A stretch of 64,000 bases of DNA, taken from positions 203,178 through 267,177 of the forward strand of contig NZ_FNJH01000001.1 in NCBI RefSeq assembly GCF_900103225.1, written 5' to 3'. This document shows positions 26,619 through 38,317 of this stretch, piece by piece. Position 1 is the stretch's first letter. Every line of letters begins with the position of its first letter. The position numbers and the translations under genes were made by a program. The notes under the pieces are model-generated. The model was not told the DNA's origin. It was given only the letters and a program-made list of their open reading frames with translations, and did no database searches. This stretch comes from Pseudomonas congelans (GTDB taxonomy: Bacteria; Pseudomonadota; Gammaproteobacteria; Pseudomonadales; Pseudomonadaceae).

Positions 26619-28391
26619 ATGGCTAACATTAATGCGCTTTCTTTCGACGCCATCATCATTGGTGGTGGCGGTGCCGGCATGCGCGCTGCACTGCAGCTCG
26701 CTCAGGGTGGTCACAAGACTGCCGTGGTCACCAAGGTCTTCCCGACCCGCTCGCACACCGTATCTGCCCAGGGTGGCATCACCTGTGCAATCGCTTCCGC
26801 CGATCCGAACGATGACTGGCGCTGGCACATGTACGATACCGTCAAGGGTTCCGACTACATCGGTGACCAGGACGCTATCGAATACATGTGTTCCGTAGGT
26901 CCGGAAGCAGTCTTCGAGCTCGAGCACATGGGCCTGCCGTTCTCCCGTACCGAGCAGGGCCGCATCTACCAGCGTCCGTTCGGCGGCCAGTCCAAGGACT
27001 TCGGCAAGGGCGGGCAGGCTGCCCGTACCTGCGCTGCCGCCGACCGTACCGGTCACGCACTGCTGCACACCCTGTATCAGGCCAACCTGAAGGCCGGCAC
27101 TGTATTCCTCAACGAATACTATGCGGTGGATCTGGTGAAGAACAACGATGGCGCCTTTGTCGGCATCATCGCGATCTGCATCGAGACAGGCGAAACCTCG
27201 TACATCCGTGCCAATGCAACCGTGCTGGCAACCGGCGGTGCAGGCCGTATCTACTCGTCGACAACCAATGCCCTGATCAATACCGGTGACGGTATCGGCA
27301 TGGCGCTGCGTGCCGGTGTTCCGGTTCAGGACATCGAAATGTGGCAGTTCCACCCGACCGGCATTGCCGGCGCAGGTGTACTGGTCACTGAAGGTTGCCG
27401 CGGTGAAGGCGGTTACCTGATCAACAAGCACGGCGAGCGTTTCATGGAGCGTTATGCTCCGAACGCCAAGGACCTTGCCGGTCGTGACGTTGTGGCGCGT
27501 TCCATGGTCAAGGAAATCATTGCCGGTAACGGCTGTGGTCCCGATGGCGATCATGTGATGCTCAAGCTCGATCACCTTGGTGAAGAAGTGCTGCACAGCC
27601 GTCTTCCAGGCATCATGGAGCTGTCCAAGACCTTCGCTCACGTCGACCCTGCGACCGCACCGATTCCTGTCGTGCCGACCTGCCACTACATGATGGGCGG
27701 CGTTGCCACCAACATTCATGGTCAGGCAATCACTCAGGATGCGGCTGGTGTCGATCAGATCATTCCAGGTCTGTTCGCGGTAGGTGAAGTGGCTTGCGTA
27801 TCGGTTCACGGCGCCAACCGTCTGGGCGGCAACTCGCTGCTCGATCTGGTGGTGTTCGGTCGCGCTGCAGGTATCCACCTGGAGCAGGCTCTGCGTGAAG
27901 GCGTCGATTATGCGCGCGCTTCCGAGTCCGACATCGATGCTGCTCTCGCACGCCTTGCCGGCCTGAACGAGCGTACCACCGGTGAAGACGTTGCATCCCT
28001 GCGTAAAGAGCTGCAGAGCTGCATGCAGAACTACTTCGGTGTATTCCGTACTGGCGAATACATGCAGAAGGGTATCGCCCAGCTGGCTGATCTGCGCGTG
28101 CGCATCGCCAACGTCAAGATCAACGACAAGAGCCAGGCGTTCAACACCGCCCGTATCGAAGCGCTTGAACTGCAAAACCTGCTGGAAGTTGCCGAAGCCA
28201 CGGCGATTGCCGCAGAGCATCGTAAAGAGTCCCGCGGCGCTCACGCTCGCGAAGACTTTGAAGATCGCGACGACGAGAACTGGTTGTGCCACACCCTGTA
28301 TTTCCCGGGTGACAAGCGCGTGACCAAGCGTGCCGTTAACTTCTCGCCGAAGACTGTTCCGACTTTTGAACCCAAGATTCGGACTTATTAA
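26619..28391 (+). CDS. sdhA: Succinate dehydrogenase flavoprotein subunit
   Basis: SdhA (590 aa) oxidises succinate to fumarate. The FAD dinucleotide motif [16 protein letters not shown] is followed by [10 protein letters not shown], in which H46 is the residue that covalently carries FAD. Substrate-site motifs are [11 protein letters not shown] and the conserved [19 protein letters not shown]. Full length, in the standard CDAB order. Confidence 0.98.
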   Translation: MANINALSFDAIIIGGGGAGMRAALQLAQGGHKTAVVTKVFPTRSHTVSAQGGITCAIASADPNDDWRWHMYDTVKGSDYIGDQDAIEYMCSVGPEAVFELEHMGLPFSRTEQGRIYQRPFGGQSKDFGKGGQAARTCAAADRTGHALLHTLYQANLKAGTVFLNEYYAVDLVKNNDGAFVGIIAICIETGETSYIRANATVLATGGAGRIYSSTTNALINTGDGIGMALRAGVPVQDIEMWQFHPTGIAGAGVLVTEGCRGEGGYLINKHGERFMERYAPNAKDLAGRDVVARSMVKEIIAGNGCGPDGDHVMLKLDHLGEEVLHSRLPGIMELSKTFAHVDPATAPIPVVPTCHYMMGGVATNIHGQAITQDAAGVDQIIPGLFAVGEVACVSVHGANRLGGNSLLDLVVFGRAAGIHLEQALREGVDYARASESDIDAALARLAGLNERTTGEDVASLRKELQSCMQNYFGVFRTGEYMQKGIAQLADLRVRIANVKINDKSQAFNTARIEALELQNLLEVAEATAIAAEHRKESRGAHAREDFEDRDDENWLCHTLYFPGDKRVTKRAVNFSPKTVPTFEPKIRTY

Positions 28392-28403
28392 GGGGTGGCC
28401 GAT

Positions 28404-29108
28404 ATGTTGCAAGTCAGTGTTTATCGTTACAACCCTGAGCAGGACGCCGCGCCGTTCATGCAGGAGTTTCAGGTCGATACCGGTGGCAAGGACCTGATGG
28501 TGCTGGACGTGCTCGCCCTGGTCAAAGAACAGGATCAAGGGTTCTCTTATCGTCGCTCGTGCCGTGAAGGCGTGTGCGGCTCCGACGGCATGAACATCAA
28601 CGGCAAGAACGGCCTGGCCTGCATCACGCCGCTGTCGGCTGTCGTTGCCAAGAACAAGCTGATCGTACGTCCGCTGCCTGGTCTGCCGGTTATCCGTGAC
28701 TTGGTCGTCGATATGAGCATCTTCTACAAGCAGTACGAGAAGGTGAAGCCATTCCTGCAGAACGACACGCCGGCTCCGGCCATCGAACGTCTGCAAACGC
28801 CGGAAGAGCGCGAAAAACTCGATGGTCTGTACGAGTGCATCCTGTGCGCTTGCTGCTCGACTTCCTGCCCGTCCTTCTGGTGGAACCCCGACAAGTTCCT
28901 GGGTCCTGCTGCACTGCTGCAAGCCTACCGTTTCCTGGCTGACAGCCGTGATACTCGCACCAGTGAGCGTCTGGCTTCGCTTGATGATCCGTTCAGCGTA
29001 TTCCGCTGCCGCGGCATCATGAACTGCGTCAACGTCTGTCCGAAGGGCCTTAACCCAACCAAGGCTATCGGTCACGTGCGCAACATGTTGTTGCAGAACG
29101 GCGTCTGA
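28404..29108 (+). CDS. sdhB: Succinate dehydrogenase iron-sulfur subunit
   Basis: SdhB (234 aa) relays electrons from SdhA flavin to quinone through three clusters. The 2Fe-2S ligands are in SCREGVCGSDGMNINGKNG and the cysteine after it; the 4Fe-4S and 3Fe-4S ligands are in CILCACCSTSCP and CRGIMNCVNVCPKGLNP. The ATG at 28404 is favoured over a GTG three codons earlier because AAGGGG then sits at a proper distance. Confidence 0.97.
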   Translation: MLQVSVYRYNPEQDAAPFMQEFQVDTGGKDLMVLDVLALVKEQDQGFSYRRSCREGVCGSDGMNINGKNGLACITPLSAVVAKNKLIVRPLPGLPVIRDLVVDMSIFYKQYEKVKPFLQNDTPAPAIERLQTPEEREKLDGLYECILCACCSTSCPSFWWNPDKFLGPAALLQAYRFLADSRDTRTSERLASLDDPFSVFRCRGIMNCVNVCPKGLNPTKAIGHVRNMLLQNGV

Positions 29109-29146
29109 TTCATCGCTTTATCTGTTACACCGTTACACTGAAGTGG

Positions 29147-29181
29147 CTACGGCGCAGGCTTCAACCGGCGCCGTAGTTTTA
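29147..29181 (+). terminator. Stem-loop after sdhB
   Basis: CTACGGCGC (29147-29155) pairs with GCGCCGTAG (29168-29176), followed by TTTT. The T-run is short, so it may act as a partial terminator that lowers sucA expression relative to sdh, or as a 3' end-processing structure. Confidence 0.65.
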
Positions 29182-29367
29182 ACCTGAGCAGTAGCTCGCA
29201 AGGCTGCGGCTCTTATTTTGAAGAAATGAGACCAGCAGGGGCATCCGGGCTGGTACCCGGACTATCTGCGTGATCCCTGGTGACTTGATACAGTCGCTGC
29301 ACACGACTATTTCAGGATTGCTCTGGTGTCTTCGCCGGTGGTGTCCCCTTACCGAGGGTGACCAAGC
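29182..29367 (+). ncRNA. Structured sucA leader, candidate sucA-II RNA motif
   Basis: The 186 bases before sucA contain successive hairpins: TCCGGG/CCCGGA (29244-29249, 29256-29261) enclosed by CAGGG/CCCTG; AGTCG/CGACT around 29292-29308; and a final stem (29340-29342 with 29361-29363, and 29345-29347 with 29356-29358) that pairs the GGG of the sucA Shine-Dalgarno. A conserved cis-RNA named sucA-II is known upstream of sucA in Pseudomonadales; position and genus fit, but I could not align to the model. Function of that motif is not established as far as I know. Confidence 0.5.
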
Positions 29368-32199
29368 ATGCAAGAAAGCGTGATGCAGCGCATGTGGAAC
29401 AGTGCCCACCTATCCGGTGGTAACGCTGCCTATGTGGAAGAGCTCTATGAGCTTTACCTGCACGACCCTAACGCTGTGCCAGAAGAATGGCGCACCTACT
29501 TTCAGAAGTTGCCAGCAGATGGCAGCTCTGCCACTGATGTATCGCACTCGACCATTCGCGATCATTTCGTGTTGCTGGCCAAAAACCAGCGCCGCGCTCA
29601 ACCGGTGTCCGCCGGCAGTGTGAGCAGCGAACACGAGAAGAAGCAGGTTGAAGTGCTGCGACTGATCCAGGCATATCGGATGCGTGGCCACCAGGCTGCC
29701 CAACTCGATCCGCTGGGCCTGTGGCAGCGCCCTGCGCCTGCGGATCTGTCGATCAATCATTACGGCTTGACCAATGCCGATCTTGATACGACCTTCCGTG
29801 CCGGCGACCTGTTCATCGGCAAAGAGGAAGCGAGCCTACGCGAAATTCATGAAGCGTTGCAGCAGACATATTGTCGCACCATCGGCTCCGAGTTCACTCA
29901 CATCGTGGATTCCGAGCAGCGCAACTGGTTCATGCAGCGTCTCGAGAGTGTTCGTGGTCGTCCGGTGTTCTCGGCTGACATTCAGAGCCACCTGCTCGAG
30001 CGTGTTACTGCAGCTGAAGGCCTCGAAAAATACCTGGGCACCAAATACCCGGGCACCAAGCGTTTCGGTCTGGAAGGCGGCGAAAGCCTGATTCCGATGC
30101 TCGACGAGCTGATTCAGCGTTCCGGGTCCTATGGCACCAAGGAAGTCGTGATCGGCATGGCCCACCGTGGTCGCCTCAACGTACTGGTGAACACCTTCGG
30201 CAAGAACCCTCGCGACCTGTTCGACGAGTTCGAAGGCAAGAAGAAAGTGGAACTGGGTTCCGGTGACGTCAAATACCACCAGGGCTTCTCTTCCAACGTC
30301 ATGACCGCAGGCGGTGAGGTTCACCTCGCCATGGCCTTCAACCCGTCTCACCTGGAGATCGTGTCTCCGGTGGTCGAAGGGTCGGTGCGTGCGCGTCAGG
30401 ATCGTCGCAACGATCCGAACGGCGACAAGGTTCTGCCGATTTCCCTCCACGGCGACGCGGCCTTTGCCGGTCAGGGCGTGGTCATGGAAACCTTCCAGAT
30501 GTCGCAGACTCGCGGCTTCAAGACGGGCGGCACGATCCACATCGTCATCAACAACCAGGTGGGCTTCACCATCAGCAACCCGCTGGACTCGCGTTCTACC
30601 GAGTACGCCACCGACGTTGCCAAGATGATCCAGGCACCGATCCTCCATGTGAATGGGGATGATCCGGAAGCCGTGATGTTCGTGACTCAGTTGGCCATCG
30701 ATTACCGCATGCAGTTCAAGCGCGACATCGTGATCGATCTGGTCTGCTACCGTCGCCGTGGTCACAACGAAGCTGACGAGCCGAGCGGCACCCAGCCTCT
30801 GATGTACCAGCAGATCACCAAGCAGCGCACCACGCGCGAGCTGTATGCCGAGCATCTGATCAAGACCGGCGTTCTCGACGATGCCCGCGTTCAGGCCAAG
30901 GTCGACGATTACCGCAGCGCGCTGGACAACGGTCTGCACGTGGTGAAAAGTCTGGTCAAGGAGCCGAACAAGGAATTGTTCGTCGACTGGCGTCCATACC
31001 TGGGCCATGCCTGGACTGCGCGTCACGACACCCGCTTCGATCTCAAGACCCTGCAGGAACTGTCCGCCAAGCTCATGGAGCTGCCGGAAGGCTTCGTCGT
31101 GCAGCGTCAGGTTCAGAAAATCTACGAAGACCGCCAGAAGATGCAGGCCGGTGGCTTGCCGATCAACTGGGGTTACGCCGAAACCATGGCGTACGCCACA
31201 CTGGCCTTCGAAGGTCATCCGATCCGCATGACAGGGCAGGACATCGGTCGCGGTACGTTCTCGCACCGTCACGCCGTGCTGCACAACCAGAAAGACGCCG
31301 GGACCTATATCCCGTTGCAGAATCTGTACTCCGGTCAGCCACGTTTCGACCTGTACGACTCGTTCCTTTCGGAAGAGGCCGTACTGGCATTCGAATACGG
31401 TTATTCGACCACCCAGCCTGATGCACTGGTTATCTGGGAAGCCCAGTTCGGCGACTTCGCCAACGGCGCTCAGGTAGTTGTCGATCAGTTCATCACCAGC
31501 GGCGAGCACAAGTGGGGCCGTCTGTGCGGTCTGACCATGCTGTTGCCTCATGGCTATGAAGGGCAGGGGCCAGAGCACTCGTCGGCCCGTCTCGAGCGTT
31601 ACCTGCAATTGTGCGCCGAGCACAACATTCAGGTCTGCGTACCGACGACTCCGGCGCAGATCTACCACTTGTTGCGTCGTCAGGTCATCCGTCCGCTGCG
31701 CAAGCCGCTGATCGTGCTGACACCGAAGTCGCTGCTGCGTCACAAGCTGGCTGTTTCGACCCTGGAAGATCTGGCCGAAGGCTCGTTCCAGACCGTTATT
31801 CCGGAAATCGATACCCTCGATCCGGCCAAGGTCACGCGGCTGGTGCTGTGCAGCGGCAAGGTTTACTACGACCTGCTGGAAAAACGCCGTGCCGAAGGGC
31901 GTGAAGACATCGCCATCGTTCGCCTCGAGCAGCTGTATCCGTTCCCTGAAGATGATTTGATGGAAACCATCGCGCCTTACACCAACCTGCAGCATGTGGT
32001 CTGGTGTCAGGAAGAACCGATGAACCAGGGTGCCTGGTACAGCAGTCAACACCACCTGCGTCGCAGCATGGGCAACCACAAACGTGAACTCGTTCTCGAG
32101 TACGCCGGTCGTGATGCTTCTGCCGCTCCAGCGTGTGGTTACGCTTCGATGCACGCCGAGCAGCAGGAAAAACTGCTGCAAGATGCCTTCACTGTTTAA
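29368..32199 (+). CDS. sucA: 2-oxoglutarate dehydrogenase E1 component
   Basis: SucA (943 aa) is the thiamine-diphosphate-dependent decarboxylase of the 2-oxoglutarate dehydrogenase complex. Landmarks are the E1o N-terminal tail [20 protein letters not shown], the [14 protein letters not shown] segment, the ThDP/Mg region [15 protein letters not shown] and [13 protein letters not shown], and the C-terminal transketolase-like domain ([16 protein letters not shown]). The ribosome binding site GAGGGTGA lies within a possible stem. Full length. Confidence 0.98.
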   Translation: MQESVMQRMWNSAHLSGGNAAYVEELYELYLHDPNAVPEEWRTYFQKLPADGSSATDVSHSTIRDHFVLLAKNQRRAQPVSAGSVSSEHEKKQVEVLRLIQAYRMRGHQAAQLDPLGLWQRPAPADLSINHYGLTNADLDTTFRAGDLFIGKEEASLREIHEALQQTYCRTIGSEFTHIVDSEQRNWFMQRLESVRGRPVFSADIQSHLLERVTAAEGLEKYLGTKYPGTKRFGLEGGESLIPMLDELIQRSGSYGTKEVVIGMAHRGRLNVLVNTFGKNPRDLFDEFEGKKKVELGSGDVKYHQGFSSNVMTAGGEVHLAMAFNPSHLEIVSPVVEGSVRARQDRRNDPNGDKVLPISLHGDAAFAGQGVVMETFQMSQTRGFKTGGTIHIVINNQVGFTISNPLDSRSTEYATDVAKMIQAPILHVNGDDPEAVMFVTQLAIDYRMQFKRDIVIDLVCYRRRGHNEADEPSGTQPLMYQQITKQRTTRELYAEHLIKTGVLDDARVQAKVDDYRSALDNGLHVVKSLVKEPNKELFVDWRPYLGHAWTARHDTRFDLKTLQELSAKLMELPEGFVVQRQVQKIYEDRQKMQAGGLPINWGYAETMAYATLAFEGHPIRMTGQDIGRGTFSHRHAVLHNQKDAGTYIPLQNLYSGQPRFDLYDSFLSEEAVLAFEYGYSTTQPDALVIWEAQFGDFANGAQVVVDQFITSGEHKWGRLCGLTMLLPHGYEGQGPEHSSARLERYLQLCAEHNIQVCVPTTPAQIYHLLRRQVIRPLRKPLIVLTPKSLLRHKLAVSTLEDLAEGSFQTVIPEIDTLDPAKVTRLVLCSGKVYYDLLEKRRAEGREDIAIVRLEQLYPFPEDDLMETIAPYTNLQHVVWCQEEPMNQGAWYSSQHHLRRSMGNHKRELVLEYAGRDASAAPACGYASMHAEQQEKLLQDAFTV

Positions 32200-32240
32200 C
32201 GCCTTCGAGCATTAGAAACCGAATTAAGGAATTACAGATA

Positions 32241-33476
32241 ATGGCTATCGAGATCAAAGCCCCCTCTTTCCCGGAATCCGTTGCCGACGGCACCATTTCC
32301 AAGTGGTACAAAAAAGAGGGCGATGCGGTAAAACGTGACGAGATGCTGGTCGATATCGAGACTGACAAGGTTGTCCTCGAAGTGCTGGCCGAGGCTGACG
32401 GCGTGATGGGTGCGATCACCAAGGAAGAGGGTGCCATCGTACTGTCCAACGAAGTGCTTGGGACATTGAATGACGGTGCTACAGCATCTGCTGCTCCGGC
32501 ACCTGCTGCTGCGCCTGCCTCCGCACCTGCTTCGGCACCAGCCGCTGCACCGGCTGCGGCTGCTGGCGAAGAAGACCCGATTGCTGCGCCTGCTGCGCGT
32601 CAACTGGCTGAAGAAAACGGCATCAGCCTGGCCAGCGTCAAGGGCACCGGTAAAGATGGCCGCATCACCAAGGAAGACGTGGTTGCTGCAGTTGAAGCGA
32701 AGAAATCCGCTCCGGCCGCTGCGCCTGCTGCCAAGCCTGCTGCTGCCGCTGCTCCTGTCGTCGCCGCTGGCGATCGCACCGAGAAGCGTGTACCGATGAC
32801 TCGCGTGCGTGCAACCGTTGCCAAGCGTCTGGTCGAAGCGCAGTCGAACATGGCGATGCTGACCACGTTCAACGAAGTCGACATGACCGAAGTCATGGCA
32901 CTGCGTTCGAAGTACAAGGACCTGTTCGAGAAGTCGCACAACGGTGTACGTCTGGGCTTCATGTCGTTCTTCGTCAAGGCTGCCACCGAGGCGCTGAAAC
33001 GCTTCCCGGCTGTCAACGCGTCGATCGACGGTTCCGATATCGTCTACCACGGCTATGCCGACGTCGGTGTCGCGGTTTCCAGCGATCGCGGTCTGGTCGT
33101 ACCGGTTCTGCGTAACGCAGAGCACATGAGCCTGGCTGAAATCGAAGGCGGCATCGCCACCTTCGGCAAGAAAGCCCGTGACGGTAAACTGTCCATCGAC
33201 GAGATGACCGGCGGTACGTTCACCATCACCAATGGTGGTACTTTCGGTTCGATGATGTCGACGCCGATCGTCAACCCGCCACAGGCTGCCATTCTGGGTA
33301 TGCACAACATTCTGCAGCGTCCGATGGCAGTCAATGGTCAGGTTGTGATTCGCCCGATGATGTATCTGGCGTTGTCGTACGATCACCGTTTGATCGACGG
33401 CAAGGAAGCGGTAACCTTCCTCGTGACCATCAAGAACCTGCTGGAAGATCCGGCTCGTCTGCTGCTGGATATTTGA
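32241..33476 (+). CDS. sucB: Dihydrolipoamide succinyltransferase (E2)
   Basis: SucB (411 aa) is the core of the 2-oxoglutarate dehydrogenase complex. An N-terminal lipoyl domain (residues 1-76) has the modified lysine in [12 protein letters not shown]. An Ala/Pro linker follows, then the peripheral subunit-binding domain (about 110-150; [20 protein letters not shown]), a second Ala/Pro linker and the catalytic domain ending with the active-site [16 protein letters not shown]. The start is at 32241 (AAGGA upstream); the longer frame overlaps sucA. The simple-sequence linkers are normal for E2 proteins. Confidence 0.98.
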   Translation: MAIEIKAPSFPESVADGTISKWYKKEGDAVKRDEMLVDIETDKVVLEVLAEADGVMGAITKEEGAIVLSNEVLGTLNDGATASAAPAPAAAPASAPASAPAAAPAAAAGEEDPIAAPAARQLAEENGISLASVKGTGKDGRITKEDVVAAVEAKKSAPAAAPAAKPAAAAAPVVAAGDRTEKRVPMTRVRATVAKRLVEAQSNMAMLTTFNEVDMTEVMALRSKYKDLFEKSHNGVRLGFMSFFVKAATEALKRFPAVNASIDGSDIVYHGYADVGVAVSSDRGLVVPVLRNAEHMSLAEIEGGIATFGKKARDGKLSIDEMTGGTFTITNGGTFGSMMSTPIVNPPQAAILGMHNILQRPMAVNGQVVIRPMMYLALSYDHRLIDGKEAVTFLVTIKNLLEDPARLLLDI

Positions 33477-33485
33477 TGACGCAGT

Positions 33486-33539
33486 CCCGGGCTGAACACG
33501 ACAGGCTGTGCAAGAGCGCAGTCTGTCGTACCGCCCGGG
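33486..33539 (+). promoter_or_regulatory. Long stem-loop in the sucB-lpd spacer
   Basis: Three nested perfect or near-perfect arms form one rod: CCCGGGC (33486-33492)/GCCCGGG (33533-33539), ACGACAG (33498-33504)/CTGTCGT (33523-33529) and CTGTGC/GCGCAG closing on AAGA. About 20 base pairs lie inside the 172-bp gap with no T-run after them. It could be an RNase-resistant or RNase III-cleaved element that sets lpd levels separately from sucAB; this is inference. Confidence 0.6.
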
Positions 33540-33585
33540 TCTTGCAGATTACATCTAATGAACAGGTTGCAACGCTCGTCTGTAA

Positions 33586-35085
<1,500 letters not shown>

Positions 35086-35293
35086 GACAACAAGAGAAAC
35101 CACGACGCAGTGCCCGTCGTTGGCCTTGCAAGCAGGGCTTACCGCGGAATCTGCGCCGGACTCGACCTCTCAGGCGGCTTCACGAGTGTCCCACGGCACT
35201 TGCGGAGTCCACCCGGAGTAGCGGTCACAGGTGGTGCGGCACGCTGACGTGCAGCACCGAATGCGCAGTACCTAAACGAAGACGGTAATAAGC
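35086..35293 (+). ncRNA. Structured sucC leader, candidate sucC RNA motif
   Basis: This 208-bp gap has no gene but several stems: ACGACG/CGTCGT (35102-35107, 35115-35120); GGACTC/GAGTCC (35158-35163, 35205-35210) closing a branched region; and GGTGC-G-GCACG with CGTGC-A-GCACC around a CTGA loop (35233-35258), about 35 bases before the sucC start. A conserved cis-acting sucC RNA motif is known upstream of sucC in Pseudomonas. An ACAACAAGAGAAACC tract (35088 onward) resembles Hfq/Crc sites. The assignment rests on position and foldability only. Confidence 0.5.
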
Positions 35294-36460
35294 ATGAATC
35301 TTCACGAGTATCAGGGTAAGCAGCTGTTCGCTGAGTACGGCCTGCCAGTATCCAAGGGTTACGCGGTAGACACCCCGGAAGCAGCAGCAGAAGCCTGCGA
35401 CAAGATCGGCGGGACCGAGTGGGTCGTCAAAGCCCAGGTTCACGCAGGTGGTCGCGGTAAAGCGGGCGGCGTAAAGCTGGTTCGCAGCAAGGAAGACGCT
35501 GCAGCGTTCGCTCAACAGTGGTTGGGCAAGCGCCTGGTGACTTACCAGACTGACGCCAACGGTCAGCCAGTGACCAAGATCCTGGTCGAGTCCTGCACCG
35601 ACATCGCCAAAGAGCTGTATCTGGGCGCTGTGGTCGATCGCTCCAGCCGTCGTATCGTATTCATGGCTTCCACCGAAGGTGGCGTGGACATCGAGAAGAT
35701 CGCTCACGACACTCCTGAAAAGATTCTCAAGGCCACCATCGATCCACTGGTCGGCGCTCAGCCGTTCCAGGGGCGCGATCTGGCATTCCAGCTGGGTCTG
35801 GAAGGCAAGCAGGTCACTCAGTTCGCCAAGATCTTCACCGGTCTGGCCAAGCTGTTCCAGGACCATGACCTGGCGCTGCTGGAAGTGAACCCGCTGGTGA
35901 TCAAGGCTGACGGCGATCTGCACTGCCTGGACGCCAAGATCAACATCGACGCCAACGCCATGTACCGTCAGCCAAAGCTGAAGGGCTTCCACGATCCTTC
36001 GCAGGACGATCCTCGCGAAGCTCACGCAGCCAAGTTCGAACTGAACTACGTTGCGCTGGAAGGCAACATCGGCTGTATGGTCAACGGTGCCGGTCTGGCC
36101 ATGGGTACCATGGACATCGTCAACCTGCATGGCGGCAAGCCTGCAAACTTCCTTGACGTTGGCGGCGGTGCCACCAAGGAACGCGTTACCGAAGCGTTCA
36201 AGATCATCCTGTCCGACACCAACGTCGCTGCAGTACTGGTCAACATCTTCGGCGGCATCGTTCGTTGCGACATGATTGCCGAAGGCATCATCGGTGCAGT
36301 GAAAGAAGTCGGCGTTAAAATCCCGGTTGTTGTTCGCCTTGAAGGCAACAACGCTGAGCTGGGCGCTAAAGTACTGGCAGAAAGCGGTTTGAACATCATC
36401 GCTGCTACCAGCCTGACCGACGCTGCTCAACAAGTTGTCAAAGCCGCGGAGGGCAAGTAA
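35294..36460 (+). CDS. sucC: Succinyl-CoA synthetase beta subunit
   Basis: SucC (388 aa) carries the ATP-grasp nucleotide-binding domain of succinyl-CoA synthetase (N-terminal [40 protein letters not shown]) and a C-terminal flavodoxin-like domain that contacts SucD ([19 protein letters not shown]). It performs substrate-level phosphorylation in the TCA cycle. The stop codon shares one base with the sucD start. Confidence 0.98.
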   Translation: MNLHEYQGKQLFAEYGLPVSKGYAVDTPEAAAEACDKIGGTEWVVKAQVHAGGRGKAGGVKLVRSKEDAAAFAQQWLGKRLVTYQTDANGQPVTKILVESCTDIAKELYLGAVVDRSSRRIVFMASTEGGVDIEKIAHDTPEKILKATIDPLVGAQPFQGRDLAFQLGLEGKQVTQFAKIFTGLAKLFQDHDLALLEVNPLVIKADGDLHCLDAKINIDANAMYRQPKLKGFHDPSQDDPREAHAAKFELNYVALEGNIGCMVNGAGLAMGTMDIVNLHGGKPANFLDVGGGATKERVTEAFKIILSDTNVAAVLVNIFGGIVRCDMIAEGIIGAVKEVGVKIPVVVRLEGNNAELGAKVLAESGLNIIAATSLTDAAQQVVKAAEGK

Positions 36461-37341
36461 TGAGCGTCCTGATCAATAAAGACACCAAGGTTATCTGCCA
36501 GGGTTTCACTGGTTCGCAAGGTACCTTCCACTCCGAGCAAGCCATTGCCTACGGCACCAAGATGGTTGGCGGCGTGACACCAGGCAAGGGCGGCACCACG
36601 CACCTGAACCTGCCAGTGTTCAACACTGTTAAAGAAGCCGTAGAAACCACTGGCGCTACTGCCAGCGTTATCTACGTTCCGGCTCCTTTCTGCAAGGACT
36701 CCATCCTTGAAGCAGCGTTCGGCGGCATCAAGCTGATCGTTTGCATCACCGAAGGCATCCCGACCATCGACATGCTGGAAGCCAAGGTCAAGTGCGACGA
36801 GCTGGGTGTGGTCCTGATCGGTCCTAACTGCCCAGGCGTCATCACTCCGGGCGAGTGCAAGATCGGCATCATGCCAGGTCACATTCACTTGCCAGGCAAG
36901 GTAGGCATCGTGTCGCGTTCCGGCACTCTGACTTACGAAGCTGTGAAGCAGACCACTGACGCCGGTTTCGGTCAGTCCACCTGCGTTGGTATCGGCGGTG
37001 ACCCGATCCCAGGCTCGAACTTCATCGACATCCTGAAGCTGTTCCAGGAAGACCCGAAGACCGAAGCGATCGTCATGATCGGCGAGATCGGCGGTTCGGC
37101 TGAAGAAGAAGCGGCTGCCTACATCAAGGCACACGTAACCAAGCCGGTTGTTTCCTACATCGCTGGTGTGACTGCTCCTCCGGGCAAGCGCATGGGCCAT
37201 GCCGGTGCAATCATCTCGGGTGGTAAGGGTACTGCAGACGAGAAATTCGCTGCACTGCAGGACGCTGGCGTAAAAACCGTGCGCTCCCTGGCAGACATCG
37301 GCAAGGCCCTGGCCGAGCTGACCGGTTGGCCGACCAAGTAA
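36460..37341 (+). CDS. sucD: Succinyl-CoA synthetase alpha subunit
   Basis: SucD (293 aa) binds CoA in its N-terminal Rossmann domain ([18 protein letters not shown]) and carries the phosphorylated histidine H247 in [13 protein letters not shown]. It overlaps sucC by 1 bp. It is the last gene of the gltA-sdh-suc block; a strong terminator follows. Confidence 0.98.
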   Translation: MSVLINKDTKVICQGFTGSQGTFHSEQAIAYGTKMVGGVTPGKGGTTHLNLPVFNTVKEAVETTGATASVIYVPAPFCKDSILEAAFGGIKLIVCITEGIPTIDMLEAKVKCDELGVVLIGPNCPGVITPGECKIGIMPGHIHLPGKVGIVSRSGTLTYEAVKQTTDAGFGQSTCVGIGGDPIPGSNFIDILKLFQEDPKTEAIVMIGEIGGSAEEEAAAYIKAHVTKPVVSYIAGVTAPPGKRMGHAGAIISGGKGTADEKFAALQDAGVKTVRSLADIGKALAELTGWPTK

Positions 37342-37368
37342 GCCTCGCTTGCTTTTCGGGTAATCGAC

Positions 37369-37393
37369 AAAAGCCACCTTCGGGTGGCTTTTG
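37369..37393 (+). terminator. Terminator after sucD
   Basis: AAAAGCCACC-TTCG-GGTGGCTTTT is a perfect stem with a stable TTCG tetraloop and flanking A/T runs. It can terminate transcription from both sides, including the convergent GNAT gene. Confidence 0.92.
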
Positions 37394-37440
37394 TTTGGGC
37401 GGGTGAAAAACGCAGCGCGGCGTCCTGGCCCTGTTTCCGT

Positions 37441-38016
37441 CTATCGATTGTTATTCATCCGCCATTCCTGGCGGGTCAATTCCCATATCTGCTCCTGTGT
37501 CGTCCCGCAGACAAACTGTGCTTCCTGCACAGTCACAAGGCGCATGCCTTCGCGCCGCGACAGGCGGCACGATGCTTCATTCAAAGCCGATTTGGCCACA
37601 CGTAAAACCGGGCGTTTCAAGGTTTCAAACCAGAAACGGTCGATGGCCACGCAGACCTCCGACATCAGGCCCAGCCCCTGATAGGGTGGCGATAGCCAGA
37701 ACCCGCGATTGTTGTCCTCCTCATCCATCATGCACGCGGCACCGATCAGGCGATCCTGTTCGCCGCAAAGACGAATCGACCAGTGCCATTCTTCACCGTC
37801 CTGCATGGCCGGCAAGGCGTTCTCACGGATATAGCGCAGCGCTTCCCCATCTGGATAAGGCCAGGGCACGTGGTGGGTCAGATAACGCACCACTTCCCAC
37901 TGGTTGAACAGGCTTTGCATCACCGCGGCGTCTTCAAGCTGCAATGGGCGCAGGACCAGACGTGGCGTATGCAGGGTTGGCGTGGGTATCGCACTCAGGT
38001 GAGTGATGTCGGGCAT
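37441..38016 (-). CDS. GNAT-family N-acetyltransferase (RimJ/RimL-like)
   Basis: A 191-residue acetyltransferase. It opens with TPRLVLRPLQLEDAAVM, the strand-helix start of the RimJ/RimL subgroup, and has the acetyl-CoA-binding helix region WLSPPYQGLGLMSEVCVAID (motif A) followed by VLRVAKSALNEASCRLSRREGM. Ribosomal or small-molecule N-acetylation is possible; the substrate is not predictable. It is convergent with sucD and divergent from brnQ. Confidence 0.88.
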   Translation of the reverse strand: MPDITHLSAIPTPTLHTPRLVLRPLQLEDAAVMQSLFNQWEVVRYLTHHVPWPYPDGEALRYIRENALPAMQDGEEWHWSIRLCGEQDRLIGAACMMDEEDNNRGFWLSPPYQGLGLMSEVCVAIDRFWFETLKRPVLRVAKSALNEASCRLSRREGMRLVTVQEAQFVCGTTQEQIWELTRQEWRMNNNR

Positions 38017-38317
38017 GGAAATAAGCTGCCGGGTATGGAAGGGGCGCTCAATCTATCTATGAGCACACCGCTGGTCTGTCAGGCATTTCCCGTTTTACAG
38101 TGGCTTTTGCAACTGCCAGTCAAAGGTGCGTCGTCGGGTGGCTCGCCCTGAGACAGTGCATTTTCCAGCGAAGTTGGCTACCCTGTCCGCCGTTTTTGCG
38201 TTGCCCTCACGAGGGGCGTTTCGCAAGGTACTGCCACGTCTTACGCCGACGGGCTGCGTCCGCCCCATTCATGGGTGACGTCCCATCCCTTATTTCGATT
38301 CTGTGTGGTCCCTCGTA
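38017..38317. promoter_or_regulatory. 301-bp GNAT/brnQ divergent spacer with leader hairpins
   Basis: No gene is seen here. Two dyads precede brnQ: TTGCG-TT-GCCCTC-ACG-GAGGGGC-GTTT-CGCAA-like pairing around 38198-38228, and ATGGG-TGACGT-CCCAT at about 38271-38286, which lies some 35 bases before the start codon and could affect translation initiation. No clear promoter hexamers were identified. Confidence 0.35.

Noticed and set aside
26136..29075. A 979-codon open frame on the minus strand, antisense to sdhC-sdhB
   Set aside because: It is a shadow of GC-rich codon usage. All four sdh genes are intact on the plus strand, and the antisense product is low-complexity with no recognisable domain.
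32470..32770. Simple-sequence Ala/Pro coding repeats in sucB
   Set aside because: These are the normal flexible linkers of E2 acyltransferases, not an inserted repeat.
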